Assembly (NCBI RefSeq): GCF_001428105.1 | Contig: NZ_LMSJ01000045.1 | Location: 238,318 to 302,317, forward strand | Source: Paenibacillus sp. Soil766 | Lineage (GTDB): Bacteria; Bacillota; Bacilli; Paenibacillales; NBRC-103111 | DNA length: 64,000 bases | Direction of reading: 5' to 3' | Shown: positions 26,511 to 36,015 of the stretch, one piece after another | How the letters are laid out: each line of letters opens with the position of its first letter | Position numbering within the stretch: the first letter of the stretch is position 1 | Position numbers and translations under genes: made by a program | Notes under the pieces: model-generated | Told to the model about the DNA's origin: nothing | What the model saw: only the letters and a program-made list of their open reading frames with translations | Databases searched by the model: none

Positions 26511-27608
26511 ATGGGTAAAGCACGCTCCGCTCCTGACATTTGGATTATTATTCCGACCTTGCTGCTTTTGACAATCGGCGTTATTATGGTCTACAGCGCT
26601 AGTAGTGTACTTGCGTTTCGTGAGTTTGGTGATTCTTTTTATTATCTAAAAAGACAACTCATTTTCGCCGTACTAGGTATTGTAGCGATGTTCTTCACGA
26701 TGAATGTTGATTATTTGGTATGGAAACGATTTGCTAAGTTGGCTTTGTTTGTGTGCTTTGGTATGTTGGTCATCGTTTTGATTCCTGGTATTGGCGTCGT
26801 TCGTGGCGGGGCCAGAAGTTGGCTGGGTATCGGAGCTTTTGGGATTCAACCTTCTGAATTTATGAAAATAGGGATGATTCTCTTTCTTTCCAAAATGCTA
26901 TCCGAAAATCAATCCAAGATTACACTACTAACCAAAGGGTTGATGCCGCCTCTAGGTATTATGGGATTGGCATTCGGTCTGATCATGCTGCAGCCTGACT
27001 TGGGAACAGGGGTCGTACTTGTTGGTGCGTCGCTCTTAATCATTTACACGGCTGGCGCGAGGTTGCTTCATCTTTCCTATCTAGGTATGATAGGGGTTGC
27101 TGGTTTTGTTGGGCTCGTTATTGCCGCTCCATATCGTCTTAAACGGATAACAGCCTTTCTCGACCCGTGGCAGGATCCACTTGGCGCTGGTTATCAATCT
27201 ATTCAATCTTTGTATGCGATTGGACCAGGCGGACTAGTGGGGCTAGGACTCGGAATGAGCCGGCAAAAGTATAGTTACTTACCAGAGCCGCAAACTGATT
27301 TTATTTTTTCTATCATCGCTGAAGAACTTGGTTTCATCGGAGGCACGTTGGTTCTGCTGCTCTTCACCATCTTAGTGTGGCGGGGGATGCGTGCGGCTAT
27401 TACGGCACCAGATACATTTGCCAGCTTAATTGCAGTAGGCATTATCGGCATGATTGCCGTTCAAGTTATTATTAACATTGGCGTTGTTATTGGGATGTTT
27501 CCGGTAACAGGCATTACGCTGCCTTTCATAAGTGCAGGGGGGTCTTCACTGACACTCATGCTGACATCTGTCGGTATCCTGCTTAATATATCCCGCTATT
27601 CGAGGTGA
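26511..27608 (+). CDS. spoVE: FtsW/SpoVE lipid II polymerase (SEDS family)
   Basis: A 365-residue SEDS protein with about ten membrane segments. Signature blocks: [29 protein letters not shown]-like [29 protein letters not shown] and the C-terminal [10 protein letters not shown]. It polymerises lipid II together with a class B PBP. Position between murD and murG is that of spoVE in Bacillus. It could serve vegetative division (FtsW) as well, since no second SEDS gene lies here, so the symbol is positional. ATG 26511 follows GAGGTG at six bases. Confidence 0.85.
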   Translation: MGKARSAPDIWIIIPTLLLLTIGVIMVYSASSVLAFREFGDSFYYLKRQLIFAVLGIVAMFFTMNVDYLVWKRFAKLALFVCFGMLVIVLIPGIGVVRGGARSWLGIGAFGIQPSEFMKIGMILFLSKMLSENQSKITLLTKGLMPPLGIMGLAFGLIMLQPDLGTGVVLVGASLLIIYTAGARLLHLSYLGMIGVAGFVGLVIAAPYRLKRITAFLDPWQDPLGAGYQSIQSLYAIGPGGLVGLGLGMSRQKYSYLPEPQTDFIFSIIAEELGFIGGTLVLLLFTILVWRGMRAAITAPDTFASLIAVGIIGMIAVQVIINIGVVIGMFPVTGITLPFISAGGSSLTLMLTSVGILLNISRYSR

Positions 27609-27615
27609 CAGGGGA

Positions 27616-28686
27616 ATGAAGACAATTGTATTTACCGGAGGAGGCTCCGCTGGCCATGTTACCCCTAATTTAGCGCTGATGCATAAGCTTGCGCAGCAAG
27701 GTTGGGATGTCAAATACATAGGCTCAGCTACTGGTATTGAAAAAGAGATCATTGATCGAGAAGGGGTTCCCTTTTATCCGATTTCTTCAGGGAAATTGCG
27801 AAGATATTTTGATATCAAAAACATAAAAGATCCATTCAAAGTCATGAAAGGTGTTTATGAATCGTATCGGTTACTTAAACGTTTGAAGCCCGCCATTGTC
27901 TTTTCGAAAGGCGGGTTCGTTTCCGTTCCTGTCGTTCTTGGGAGCCGTATGAACAATATTCCTGTTATTATCCATGAATCTGATATGACGCCAGGACTGG
28001 CGAATAAAATTTCGATCCCATTTGCAACGAAAGTTTGTGTTACATTTCCTGAATCCCTTTCGCATATTAAAGGCGGAAAGTCTGTTCTTACGGGCTTACC
28101 GATCCGTGAACATATTAGCAGTGGCAAAGCTTCGCGAGCGCTTCAACTATGTGATTTCCATTCTCAGAAGCCTGTAATATTAGTCATGGGTGGTAGTTTA
28201 GGGTCGCAGGTACTTAATCAAGCAATACGCGCGAACTTAAATCGATTAACCCAGCAATTTCAAATTGTGCATCTGTGTGGCAAAGGAAATGTATCTGATG
28301 AACATCTTCATACCCGTGGATATAAGCAATTTGAGTACTTGAACGAAGAGCTTCCTGATGTGCTGGCGATGACGGACCTCGTCATCTCACGAGCAGGTGC
28401 AACATCTATCTTTGAGTTTCTAGGTTTAGAGAAACCCATGCTGTTGATCCCACTATCCCGTCTAGCCAGTCGGGGAGATCAGATTCTGAATGCAGCATCC
28501 TTTCAGAAGGCAGGTTATGCCGATGTGATTCAGGAAGAAGATTTAACCGCTGAAGGACTTGGTGATCATGTTGAAGCGCTCTACAAGAACCGTGAGACGT
28601 ATAAAGCAGCGATGCAATCACGTAATGAGAATGATGCCGTAGCTGCGATCGTGAAATTGATTGAAGCGCATAGTAATTCGTTGTGA
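27616..28686 (+). CDS. murG: UDP-GlcNAc:lipid I transferase MurG
   Basis: A 356-residue GT-B glycosyltransferase that adds GlcNAc to lipid I, giving lipid II on the inner membrane face. Motifs: the N-terminal loop [26 protein letters not shown] (acceptor side), GGSLGSQ, and [22 protein letters not shown] at the UDP-GlcNAc site. It starts seven bases after spoVE behind GAGGTGACAGGGGA. Confidence 0.96.
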   Translation: MKTIVFTGGGSAGHVTPNLALMHKLAQQGWDVKYIGSATGIEKEIIDREGVPFYPISSGKLRRYFDIKNIKDPFKVMKGVYESYRLLKRLKPAIVFSKGGFVSVPVVLGSRMNNIPVIIHESDMTPGLANKISIPFATKVCVTFPESLSHIKGGKSVLTGLPIREHISSGKASRALQLCDFHSQKPVILVMGGSLGSQVLNQAIRANLNRLTQQFQIVHLCGKGNVSDEHLHTRGYKQFEYLNEELPDVLAMTDLVISRAGATSIFEFLGLEKPMLLIPLSRLASRGDQILNAASFQKAGYADVIQEEDLTAEGLGDHVEALYKNRETYKAAMQSRNENDAVAAIVKLIEAHSNSL

Positions 28687-28768
28687 TTTTGTTAAAGCGT
28701 ATAGGCGATTGTCACACTCTAACCGATTTTACATAAACTACACTATAACCGTGACAGACACCTAAGGC

Positions 28769-28822
28769 TTCATAAGTGAACAAGGAACGAAGAACGGCCG
28801 ACTTCGCTCAATTCCTTATGAA
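28769..28822 (+). other. Long hairpin in the murG-murB gap
   Basis: TTCATAAG (28769-28776) pairs with CTTATGAA (28815-28822), and inside it CGAAG pairs with CTTCG. No T-run follows. The 212-base gap also holds a weak candidate promoter (TTGTCA, 17 bases, CATAAA, near 28709-28737) ahead of murB. It may be a processing site or part of a leader. Confidence 0.4.
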
Positions 28823-28898
28823 TGAAATGTCAGAACTTGTATGTCTTTAATCTTACATTTCTACATTTCGCCCTACGTTCTGTGAAGGAGGTTTTCCC

Positions 28899-29804
28899 AT
28901 GCAGAAGTTAATAGCCGACTTAAAGGCATCAAATATTGGCGAGATAAGAACGAATGAACGACTAGCTCCATACACCACTTGGAAAATCGGCGGTCCGGCT
29001 GATTGCTTGATTATTCCTCACTCCAAAGAGCAGGTAGCTGCATCCATCAAGTTTCTCCATGAGCGTGGCGTGCCTTGGACCGTAATCGGCAGGGGCTCCA
29101 ATTTGCTTGTCGGAGACAAAGGGATTCGAGGCGTCGTGATTAAGCTAGGCCAGGCGCTAGATACCCTTCGTTTTGAAGGCGCGATGGTCTACGCAGGAGG
29201 TTCCTATTCGTTCATTAAATTGTCCGTACTCGCAGCCAAAGAAGGTTTGACCGGTCTGGAGTTTGCTTCAGGAATCCCCGGTTCTGTGGGAGGCGCCGTC
29301 TACATGAATGCAGGGGCTCACGGGTCCGATGTGTCACGCATACTCAAGCAGGCTGAAGTCATCCTGGATACAGGGGAATTGGTCGTCATGCAGACAGAAG
29401 ATTTACAATATGCGTATCGACATTCTATCTTGCACACATTGCCCGGCATTGTAACAGAGGCTGTCTTTGAATTACAAGTTGGAGACCGCAACGAAATTGC
29501 AGGGGCTATGGCCGCTTACCGAGATCGTCGACTGCGTACACAACCATTGCAATTAGCTTGCGCAGGTAGTGTATTCCGCAACCCCGAAGGCGGCTTCGCA
29601 GCGAAGTTAATCGAAGAAGCAGGCTTGAAAGGCAAACGTGTCGGTGGAGCAGAGATCTCTATGCTTCACGCCAATTTCATTGTTAACACAGGAGAAGCTA
29701 CAGCCGAGGACGTTCTTACTCTTATCAACGAAGTACAGCAGATCGTAGAGCAAATGTACGGTATTAAGCTAGTACCTGAGGTTCTGGTAATGGGTGAGAG
29801 GTAA
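28899..29804 (+). CDS. murB: UDP-N-acetylenolpyruvoylglucosamine reductase MurB
   Basis: A 301-residue FAD enzyme that reduces UDP-GlcNAc-enolpyruvate to UDP-MurNAc with NADPH. FAD-binding blocks are VIGRGSNLLV and GIPGSVGGAVYMNAGAHG. CAGSVFRNP contains the serine that protonates the intermediate, and KGKRVGGAEIS is typical. The length and the missing extra loop fit the type II form of Firmicutes. GGAGG is nine bases upstream. Confidence 0.95.
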   Translation: MQKLIADLKASNIGEIRTNERLAPYTTWKIGGPADCLIIPHSKEQVAASIKFLHERGVPWTVIGRGSNLLVGDKGIRGVVIKLGQALDTLRFEGAMVYAGGSYSFIKLSVLAAKEGLTGLEFASGIPGSVGGAVYMNAGAHGSDVSRILKQAEVILDTGELVVMQTEDLQYAYRHSILHTLPGIVTEAVFELQVGDRNEIAGAMAAYRDRRLRTQPLQLACAGSVFRNPEGGFAAKLIEEAGLKGKRVGGAEISMLHANFIVNTGEATAEDVLTLINEVQQIVEQMYGIKLVPEVLVMGER

Positions 29805-29819
29805 ATCGGAGGTGGAATT

Positions 29820-31088
29820 TTGGAGAAGCTCGTTATCGAAGGTGGAAGACCTCTTACGGGAGCCATCCAGATACACGGCGCTAAAAACGCCGCATTACCC
29901 ATATTAGCTGCGTGCTTACTTGCTAGCGGTACGCATACTTTACACAATGTTCCTAATCTGCTCGATATCGACACCATGCTTCATATTCTTCGTTCACTTG
30001 GTTGTCGAGCCGAGCAGCAAGGAGATACTGTAACCATTACAACATCCACAGTTCATTCCTCCCACATCCCCGAAGAATTGATGGGCCAGATGCGCTCTTC
30101 CATCTTTCTCATGGGTCCGCTACTCGCTAGATTCGGCAGTGTCACTGTATATCAACCTGGTGGCTGTGCGATCGGCGAACGTAAAATCGATTTGCACCTC
30201 AAAGGTTTGCAGGCTCTTGGAGCCGAGATTGAAGAATTTGCCAATAGAATCGTCTGTTCTGCCGAAACTTTGCAAGGTAATGAGATTTTCTTGGACTTTC
30301 CAAGCGTCGGAGCGACCGAGAATATTATGATGGCTGCTGTGAGAGCGGAAGGGACGACAACGATTTATAATGCTGCACGCGAGCCAGAGATACAGGATTT
30401 GCAAAATTTCTTAAACGCGATGGGCGCTGATATAATCGGAGCAGGAACGGATACGATCACGATTCGCGGCGTTAGTGCGTTGTCTCCTTGCACATATCGG
30501 ATTATTCCAGATCGTATTGTTGCAGGGACCTTTTTAGTTGCAGCGGCGGCTACCAGAGGTAATATTACTTTGGAAAAAGTAAACCCTGCTCATTTAACCT
30601 CGGTTATCCATGTGCTTAAGCGTGCAGGTGTTCAAATCATCGCAGACGGTGATATAATACATGTAAGCTGCAAGGCAAGACCCAAGGCAGTTGAACGTAT
30701 CGTGACGTCGCCTCATCCTTCATTCCCAACAGATTTACAATCACAAGTCATGGTACTTTTATCTCTAGCAGATGGACTAAGTGTGATGAAAGAAACGATA
30801 TTTGAAGGTAGATTTAAGCACGTGGATGAATTGTCCCGGATGGGGGCAGATATTCGCGTCGATATGAGTTCAGCCTTTATCCGTGGTGTGCCAAGGTTGT
30901 ATGGTGCTACGGTTGAAGCGACTGATTTACGGGCTGGTGCCGCTCTTGTAATCGCCGGTCTGGCTGCCCATGGCACAACGATCGTTGAGCAGATTCATCA
31001 CATCGATAGAGGTTATGATAGGATTGAACATATGCTAGTCAGACTTGGGGCTTCCGTGCGTCGACAAGCTCCGGTTCCCAGTGAGTAA
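29820..31088 (+). CDS. murA: UDP-N-acetylglucosamine 1-carboxyvinyltransferase MurA
   Basis: A 422-residue EPSP-synthase-fold enzyme that adds enolpyruvate from PEP to UDP-GlcNAc, the first committed step of peptidoglycan precursor synthesis. The catalytic cysteine is Cys116 in PGGCAIGER, so the enzyme should be open to fosfomycin. Other blocks: HGAKNAALPILAA, PSVGATENIMMAA and HPSFPTDLQ. The start is TTG 29820 behind GGAGGTGG. In Bacillus murAA lies elsewhere; here it sits beside murB inside the cluster. Confidence 0.95.
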   Translation: MEKLVIEGGRPLTGAIQIHGAKNAALPILAACLLASGTHTLHNVPNLLDIDTMLHILRSLGCRAEQQGDTVTITTSTVHSSHIPEELMGQMRSSIFLMGPLLARFGSVTVYQPGGCAIGERKIDLHLKGLQALGAEIEEFANRIVCSAETLQGNEIFLDFPSVGATENIMMAAVRAEGTTTIYNAAREPEIQDLQNFLNAMGADIIGAGTDTITIRGVSALSPCTYRIIPDRIVAGTFLVAAAATRGNITLEKVNPAHLTSVIHVLKRAGVQIIADGDIIHVSCKARPKAVERIVTSPHPSFPTDLQSQVMVLLSLADGLSVMKETIFEGRFKHVDELSRMGADIRVDMSSAFIRGVPRLYGATVEATDLRAGAALVIAGLAAHGTTIVEQIHHIDRGYDRIEHMLVRLGASVRRQAPVPSE

Positions 31089-31101
31089 TTTCTTGTGTGG
31101 C

Positions 31102-31143
31102 TATCGCGTATCCCTTCCTGTATGCAGGAGGGGATTCGCGATA
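31102..31143 (+). other. Strong hairpin between murA and divIB
   Basis: TATCGCG pairs with CGCGATA (31102-31108, 31137-31143), then ATCCC with GGGAT and CCTG with CAGG around TATG, about 16 base pairs in all. No T-run follows. The divIB SD lies 28 bases downstream. A role in RNA stability or processing is possible. Confidence 0.5.
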
Positions 31144-31184
31144 TTCACTTCAATCGTCATTATAATAATTAGGTGGTGCCCCTC

Positions 31185-32009
31185 TTGTCCGAAGATAACA
31201 AAGTACCAACGCTGCCTGTACCTCAGCCGCGTACGCGTACGAATCGGAAGCTGCTCTCTTTTTTAATTATTTTTTTCCTAACAGTATTAGTCATCTTGTT
31301 TTTCCAATCTTCGCTAAGTCGGATAAGTCGGATTGATATTGAGGGAAATGTGCTATTAGCCTCGGATACAATTGGACAAGCTAGTCAAGTTGCAGTGGGA
31401 GATCGTTTTTTTGCAGTAAGCTCTAAGACAATTGGACAGCGGATTTCTGGGATGCCCATGATTAAGAGTGCTACGGTGAAGAAGATGTTTCCAGGTGTCA
31501 TTCACATTCAAGTCGAAGAATACCCTAAGGTAGCATTCCAAATTGATCCTAACGGCAAAAAGCAAGCTGTGCTCGCAGATGGTAATGTTATCGAACTGCC
31601 AATTGGCAGCAGTATCCCGCTCGATATGCCAATCTTAACGGGGTGGACGGATACGGATCCGAATAAAGCGGCATTATGTAAAATACTTGGTGAAATCCCG
31701 CAGAGTGCGTTGTCCGACGTTTCAGAAATTAAACCGGATCCTTCGGAATCGTACCCTGACAAAATTAAGATCTACACACGGTCGCAATTCGAAATCCAAA
31801 CAACCATCGCCTATCTGCCAGATCGAATAGATAACTTGCCGGGTTATATCGCTGGTTTAGCAGAGGACCATATCTCGGATGGAGTTATCACGATGCTCGA
31901 GGTTGAATATCACACACCATTTGCAACAAGCGGGGATTCCAAAACAGATTCCAAAACAGAACCTAAGATCACCCCGAAACCTACGCCGAAATCAACACCA
32001 AAACAATAA
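31185..32009 (+). CDS. divIB: Cell division protein DivIB/FtsQ
   Basis: A 274-residue bitopic protein: a short cytoplasmic part, a membrane segment (about 25-45), a POTRA domain (about 50-120, starting ISRIDIEGNVLLASD) and an FtsQ beta domain. It ends in a Lys/Thr/Pro-rich repeat tail from about residue 248 (DSKTDSKTEPK then TPKPTPKSTPK). DivIB works with FtsL and DivIC to hold and regulate the septal synthase. I start at TTG 31185 with AGGTGG eight bases upstream; GTG at 31173 would lie inside that SD. Confidence 0.88.
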   Translation: MSEDNKVPTLPVPQPRTRTNRKLLSFLIIFFLTVLVILFFQSSLSRISRIDIEGNVLLASDTIGQASQVAVGDRFFAVSSKTIGQRISGMPMIKSATVKKMFPGVIHIQVEEYPKVAFQIDPNGKKQAVLADGNVIELPIGSSIPLDMPILTGWTDTDPNKAALCKILGEIPQSALSDVSEIKPDPSESYPDKIKIYTRSQFEIQTTIAYLPDRIDNLPGYIAGLAEDHISDGVITMLEVEYHTPFATSGDSKTDSKTEPKITPKPTPKSTPKQ

Positions 32010-32219
32010 CAACAGTCATAGTGCGGAGGAACTTTCAAAAAATCGTTGCAGATACTACTCAATCTCTGAAAAAAATGTTAAAATTAGTTTTATGGTTAAA
32101 TAGGCTCTATCTGCATACTCTATTTTTTCTTGTATTTACTAGACGAAGTTGTTTGCATTTTACAACATGGAAAAGAGAAGTTGAAGTTGGGTTTTAAATG
32201 CAAAAAAAATGTAGAAAAA

Positions 32220-32248
32220 AGAGGGAATATGGCGGTTGTGTGGAATAC
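32220..32248 (+). promoter_or_regulatory. Candidate sigma-H promoter for ftsA-ftsZ
   Basis: AGAGGGAAT (32220-32228) then 11 bases then GTGGAAT (32240-32246) fits the sigma-H pattern RnAGGAWWW-N11-RnnGAATWW with two mismatches. B. subtilis ftsAZ is known to have a sigma-H promoter for sporulation. The rest of the 299-base gap (32010-32308) is AT-rich. It has no real gene and no clear sigma-A promoter. Confidence 0.4.
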
Positions 32249-32308
32249 GTATAGGAGCATTTGTGAAGAATTTGCAATTTTACCTAAGTTACAGGAGGTG
32301 CCAGGGGC

Positions 32309-33553
32309 TTGAGCAACAATGATATCATTGTTAGTTTAGACATCGGTACATCCAAAGTTCGAGCTATTATTGGGGAAGTTGTTAACGGAACCATTAATAT
32401 AATAGGAGTGGGATCTGCCGAGTCAGAGGGTATTCGTAAAGGCGCAATCGTTGACATTGATCAAACGGTACATTCAATTCGAAGTGCAATTGATCATGCT
32501 GAACGAATGGTCGGTATACAAATTTCCGAGGTTTACGTTGGGATTTCAGGAAATCATATTTCTCTTCTATCAAGTCACGGCGTTGTTGCTGTTTCAAATG
32601 ATGACCGAGAAATCGGTGAAGAAGATATTGATCGCGTCATTCAAGCGGCTAGGGTCATCGCATTACCTCCCGAACGTGAAATAGTTGGAGTTGTACCTAA
32701 GCAATATTTGGTTGATGGGCAAGAAGGTATTAATGATCCACGCGGTATGATCGGTGTTCGTTTGGAAGTAGAAGCGACGATTATTACTGGAGCGAAAACG
32801 GGCATACATAATTTAATGCGTGTTGTGGAAAAATCCGAATTGAAGGTTGCAGGACTTATTTTAATGTCGCTTGCATCTGGTAATTTGGCTCTTTCCAAAG
32901 ATGAGAAGGCTGTAGGGACCGTTCTAGTTGATATTGGTGCTGGCGCAACGACAATCGCTATCTTCGACGAGGGTAATTTAGTTGCAACGTCAACGATTCA
33001 GATTGGCGGAGAATTTATCAGCAATGATATCTCTATTGGCTTACACACGCAGTTGGAAATTGCTGAGAAGATCAAATTGAAATATGGCTGTGCATCCGTT
33101 GAAGATTCCGCGCCTGATCAAGTGTTTAAAGTGACGAGAATGGGCAGCAATGTTGAAAAAGAGTTCTCTCAAGTTGATCTTGCAAATATCGTTGAGCCTC
33201 GTGTCGAAGAGATTTTCCAATTAATTCGTGCCGAAGTTCATCGTTTGGGATTTGGAAATCTTGCAGGTGGGTATGTACTAACGGGTGGAACGGTTTGTAT
33301 CCCAGGTATTCTGGCGATTGCACAATCCGAACTAGCTACATCTGTACGCATTGCAGTGCCTGATTTCATTGGGGTACGTGATCCTTCCTACACAAGTGGT
33401 GTTGGTATTATTCAATTCGTCTCCAAATACTTGAAGAATCGTAATTCAGGCGTCACCAAGAAACTGGCTGCTAAGACTACCAAAAAATCCTCCGATAGTC
33501 AGAAGCCAGGTTTGGTTGATCGAGTTAAAAATTTCTTCAGTGAATTTATTTAG
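32309..33553 (+). CDS. ftsA: Cell division protein FtsA
   Basis: A 414-residue actin-like ATPase that ties FtsZ filaments to the membrane. Actin-fold nucleotide motifs: SLDIGTSKVRAIIGE at the N-terminus, VDIGAGATTIAIF, and YVLTGGTVCIPG. The C-terminal VDRVKNFFSEFI is a typical membrane-targeting amphipathic helix. The start is TTG 32309 behind GGAGGTG. Genes ylxW, ylxX and sbp, found before ftsA in B. subtilis, are absent. Confidence 0.96.
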   Translation: MSNNDIIVSLDIGTSKVRAIIGEVVNGTINIIGVGSAESEGIRKGAIVDIDQTVHSIRSAIDHAERMVGIQISEVYVGISGNHISLLSSHGVVAVSNDDREIGEEDIDRVIQAARVIALPPEREIVGVVPKQYLVDGQEGINDPRGMIGVRLEVEATIITGAKTGIHNLMRVVEKSELKVAGLILMSLASGNLALSKDEKAVGTVLVDIGAGATTIAIFDEGNLVATSTIQIGGEFISNDISIGLHTQLEIAEKIKLKYGCASVEDSAPDQVFKVTRMGSNVEKEFSQVDLANIVEPRVEEIFQLIRAEVHRLGFGNLAGGYVLTGGTVCIPGILAIAQSELATSVRIAVPDFIGVRDPSYTSGVGIIQFVSKYLKNRNSGVTKKLAAKTTKKSSDSQKPGLVDRVKNFFSEFI

Positions 33554-33584
33554 TGAAACGTTAAGTTAGGGGGATATGGCTCAT

Positions 33585-34709
33585 ATGTTTGAATTTGATA
33601 TGGATTTAGACCAACTGGCTCAAATTAAAGTCATTGGTGTTGGTGGCGGCGGTAGTAACGCAGTGAATCGCATGATTGAAAATGGTGTTAAAGGTGTAGA
33701 ATTTATTACTGTGAATACGGATGCACAGGCGCTTCATTTGGCCAAATCCGTTCATAAATTGCAAATTGGCGATAAATTGACCCGTGGTCTAGGCGCAGGT
33801 GCAAATCCTGAAGTCGGGAAGAAAGCAGCAGAAGAGTCAAGGGAGACGATTCTGAATACACTTCGCGGCGCTGATATGGTGTTCGTAACGGCAGGTATGG
33901 GCGGCGGTACAGGTACAGGAGCTGCTCCAGTCATTGCGGAAATCGCAAAAGAGGTAGGCGCACTTACAGTTGGTGTAGTGACGCGACCGTTTACTTTCGA
34001 AGGACGTAAGCGCTCCTTACAAGCAGAGCAAGGGATTGCTGCATTGAAAGAGAAAGTAGATACACTTATTATTATCCCGAATGATCGCCTACTTGAGATT
34101 GTTGACAAGAAGACTCCGATGCTTGAAGCATTCCGCGAAGCAGATAATGTACTTCGTCAAGGTGTTCAAGGGATCTCAGATTTGATCGCAGTACCAGGAC
34201 TTATCAATTTGGACTTTGCAGATGTCAAAACGATTATGACTGAACGCGGTTCCGCCCTTATGGGGATCGGGGTAGCTACAGGTGAGAATCGTGCGGCAGA
34301 AGCGGCGAAAAAAGCGATCTCAAGTCCTTTGTTGGAAACATCAATTGAAGGCGCACGTGGTGTTTTGATGAATATCACAGGCGGTATGAACCTTAGCTTG
34401 TACGAAGTGAATGAAGCTGCTGATATCGTGGCATCTGCTTCTGACATTGAGGTGAATATGATCTTCGGTGCTGTTATTGATGAGAAGTTAAAAGATGAAA
34501 TCTTAGTTACTGTTATTGCAACTGGTTTCGAACATAAAGCAGCTCCTATTCATCAATCTATCAAACGTCCGGTTTCGCCAGGACAACCAGAGACAGCAGC
34601 ACCTGACAATCGCTTAAATAATCTTAAACCATTTGGTGCGCAACCATCTAATGATCAATTAGATATTCCGACTTTCTTACGAAATCGCGGACGCAATACT
34701 GACAAATAA
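33585..34709 (+). CDS. ftsZ: Cell division protein FtsZ
   Basis: A 374-residue tubulin-like GTPase that forms the Z ring. The GTP signature GGGTGTG is at about 106-112, with [14 protein letters not shown] before it and [11 protein letters not shown] for the T7 loop. A flexible linker (about 315-355) leads to the C-terminal peptide [11 protein letters not shown] that binds FtsA and SepF. I start at 33585 (MFEFD) because ATG 33576 is only two bases from the SD. A terminator follows. Confidence 0.97.
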   Translation: MFEFDMDLDQLAQIKVIGVGGGGSNAVNRMIENGVKGVEFITVNTDAQALHLAKSVHKLQIGDKLTRGLGAGANPEVGKKAAEESRETILNTLRGADMVFVTAGMGGGTGTGAAPVIAEIAKEVGALTVGVVTRPFTFEGRKRSLQAEQGIAALKEKVDTLIIIPNDRLLEIVDKKTPMLEAFREADNVLRQGVQGISDLIAVPGLINLDFADVKTIMTERGSALMGIGVATGENRAAEAAKKAISSPLLETSIEGARGVLMNITGGMNLSLYEVNEAADIVASASDIEVNMIFGAVIDEKLKDEILVTVIATGFEHKAAPIHQSIKRPVSPGQPETAAPDNRLNNLKPFGAQPSNDQLDIPTFLRNRGRNTDK

Positions 34710-34730
34710 TTACATAATAATTGTCTAGAG

Positions 34731-34767
34731 ACCGAAGCCCTATTTGATGTAGGAGCTTCGGTTTTTT
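34731..34767 (+). terminator. Terminator after ftsZ
   Basis: ACCGAAGC pairs with GCTTCGGT, extended by CCTA/TAGG inside, and a run of six T follows. It closes the dcw cluster before the sporulation block. Confidence 0.88.
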
Positions 34768-34842
34768 GTTGTTCTGTAAGCTTTTATCCTGTGGACGGGA
34801 CCGCGTTAACTGACAAAAAAAGTAACTTCCTACTAGCATGTT

Positions 34843-34875
34843 TAGACAGACTTTGAACTTGGAATCCAATATACT
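34843..34875 (+). promoter_or_regulatory. Candidate spoIIG promoter with long spacing
   Basis: TAGACA (34843-34848) and TATACT (34870-34875) are 21 bases apart. The B. subtilis spoIIG promoter is known for a similar over-long gap and for needing Spo0A~P. TTAGACA (34842-34848) matches a reversed Spo0A box (TTCGACA) but for one base and overlaps the -35, as in that model. Spacing and boxes are seen; control by Spo0A is inferred. Confidence 0.5.
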
Positions 34876-34942
34876 GATTTAGAAGCGGAAAGTTTCGTCA
34901 CGAAATTGCTAGATAGTGCCCTTCTTGGAGGTGAGGCATGGC

Positions 34943-35866
34943 ATGGTCGTCTATGCGGATCTCATTTTCCTGTTGAACTTTCTGGTGGATGCAGCCATAC
35001 TTCTGGTCACTGCAAAAACGCGGAAAATAGCGTTCAAATGGTGGAGAATTGTACTTTCTGCAGCATTAGGGGCTTCGTATGTCGTTATGATGTTTTTACC
35101 AGTACCAATTATCTTTTTTACATTTTCTGTGAAATGTATGTTCTGTACAGGTATGATTATTACCGCTTTTGGTTACGGTTCCTTACAAAATTTATTTCGG
35201 AATATGGGAACTTTTTTACTCATCAATTTTGCTGTTGCTGGTGGGATGTTCGGCATCCATTATGTGCTCGCCTCTTCCTCTGACGTTATGAAGGGAATTA
35301 TATTTACGCAATCTGGCGTCGCTGAATTTCAAATTCAAATTGGTAGCATCTTGTTTGTGGTCCTTTTGCTGCTTCCTCTCATCTGGTGGTTTAGAACGGT
35401 GTTCCAAAGCAGTAAGCAGCGTGAGGTTATGACGACTTATTTGGCAGAGGTTACGATTTACGTTGGTGATTTCAGCGCCACCTGCAAAGGCTTGATCGAT
35501 ACTGGTAACCAACTGTATGATCCATTGACTCGAACACCAGTTATGGTTATGGAAGTATCGGAATGGGGAGATGTTCTGCCTGAGCTATGGCTGCAAAGGA
35601 TACGATCATCTGATGTGGATCAAATCATCAGCGGCATAGGTGTAGAGGAGTTTATTTGGCAGGACCGTTTGCGACTCGTACCTTACCGTGGAGTCAACCG
35701 GAATACACAATTTATGCTGGCTATTAAACCCGATAAGGTGGTGATCATTCATAATGAATCGCAATTGGAGGCAACGAAAGTGCTCATAGGGCTCGACGGG
35801 GGGAAGTTGTGCAGCGACGGTTCCTATCAAGCCATTATTCATCCTGCTTTGATTCAAGCTGGTTAA
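34943..35866 (+). CDS. spoIIGA: Sporulation sigma-E factor-processing peptidase SpoIIGA
   Basis: A 307-residue membrane aspartic protease that cuts the pro-sequence of sigma-E in the mother cell. The N-terminal half has five membrane segments (from VYADLIFLLNFLVD). The C-terminal half is a retropepsin-like domain with the catalytic DTGNQLYDP (Asp186). I start at ATG 34943 because the family begins with the short M-x-x-Y stretch, and GGAGGTG lies upstream; earlier in-frame starts lack an SD. sigE follows after 149 bases. Confidence 0.93.
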   Translation: MVVYADLIFLLNFLVDAAILLVTAKTRKIAFKWWRIVLSAALGASYVVMMFLPVPIIFFTFSVKCMFCTGMIITAFGYGSLQNLFRNMGTFLLINFAVAGGMFGIHYVLASSSDVMKGIIFTQSGVAEFQIQIGSILFVVLLLLPLIWWFRTVFQSSKQREVMTTYLAEVTIYVGDFSATCKGLIDTGNQLYDPLTRTPVMVMEVSEWGDVLPELWLQRIRSSDVDQIISGIGVEEFIWQDRLRLVPYRGVNRNTQFMLAIKPDKVVIIHNESQLEATKVLIGLDGGKLCSDGSYQAIIHPALIQAG

Positions 35867-35932
35867 TGCTACAAGATATGTTGCTAGAACATGAGACATG
35901 AGAGCTTCAACGGCAGTACATGGTTTATTTTT

Positions 35933-36007
35933 ACAAAGTCAGTTTTCCATTGGAAAACGCAGCTTAGCTTACGATGAAAGTTTTGCTATGGCAAAACTCT
36001 TAGGAGG
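35933..36007 (+). repeat. Hairpin-SD element, copy 2 (double, before sigE)
   Basis: Two related hairpins stand in line: GTTTTCC-ATT-GGAAAAC (35942-35958) after ACAAAGTCA, and GTTTTGC-TATG-GCAAAAC (35980-35997) after CTTACGATGAA. TCTTAGGAGG, the sigE SD, follows. The first half keeps the AAGTCAGTTTT core and the second the CTTACGA core, as though one element were duplicated. Confidence 0.65.
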
Positions 36008-36015
36008 AAACTAAC

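Noticed and set aside
32130-32312. 60-residue open frame before ftsA
   Set aside because: No good SD, unusual composition, overlaps the ftsA start and SD, and lies over promoter-like DNA.
34906-35283. 125-residue frame overlapping spoIIGA in another phase
   Set aside because: Cys/Phe/Tyr-rich shadow of the membrane segments of spoIIGA.
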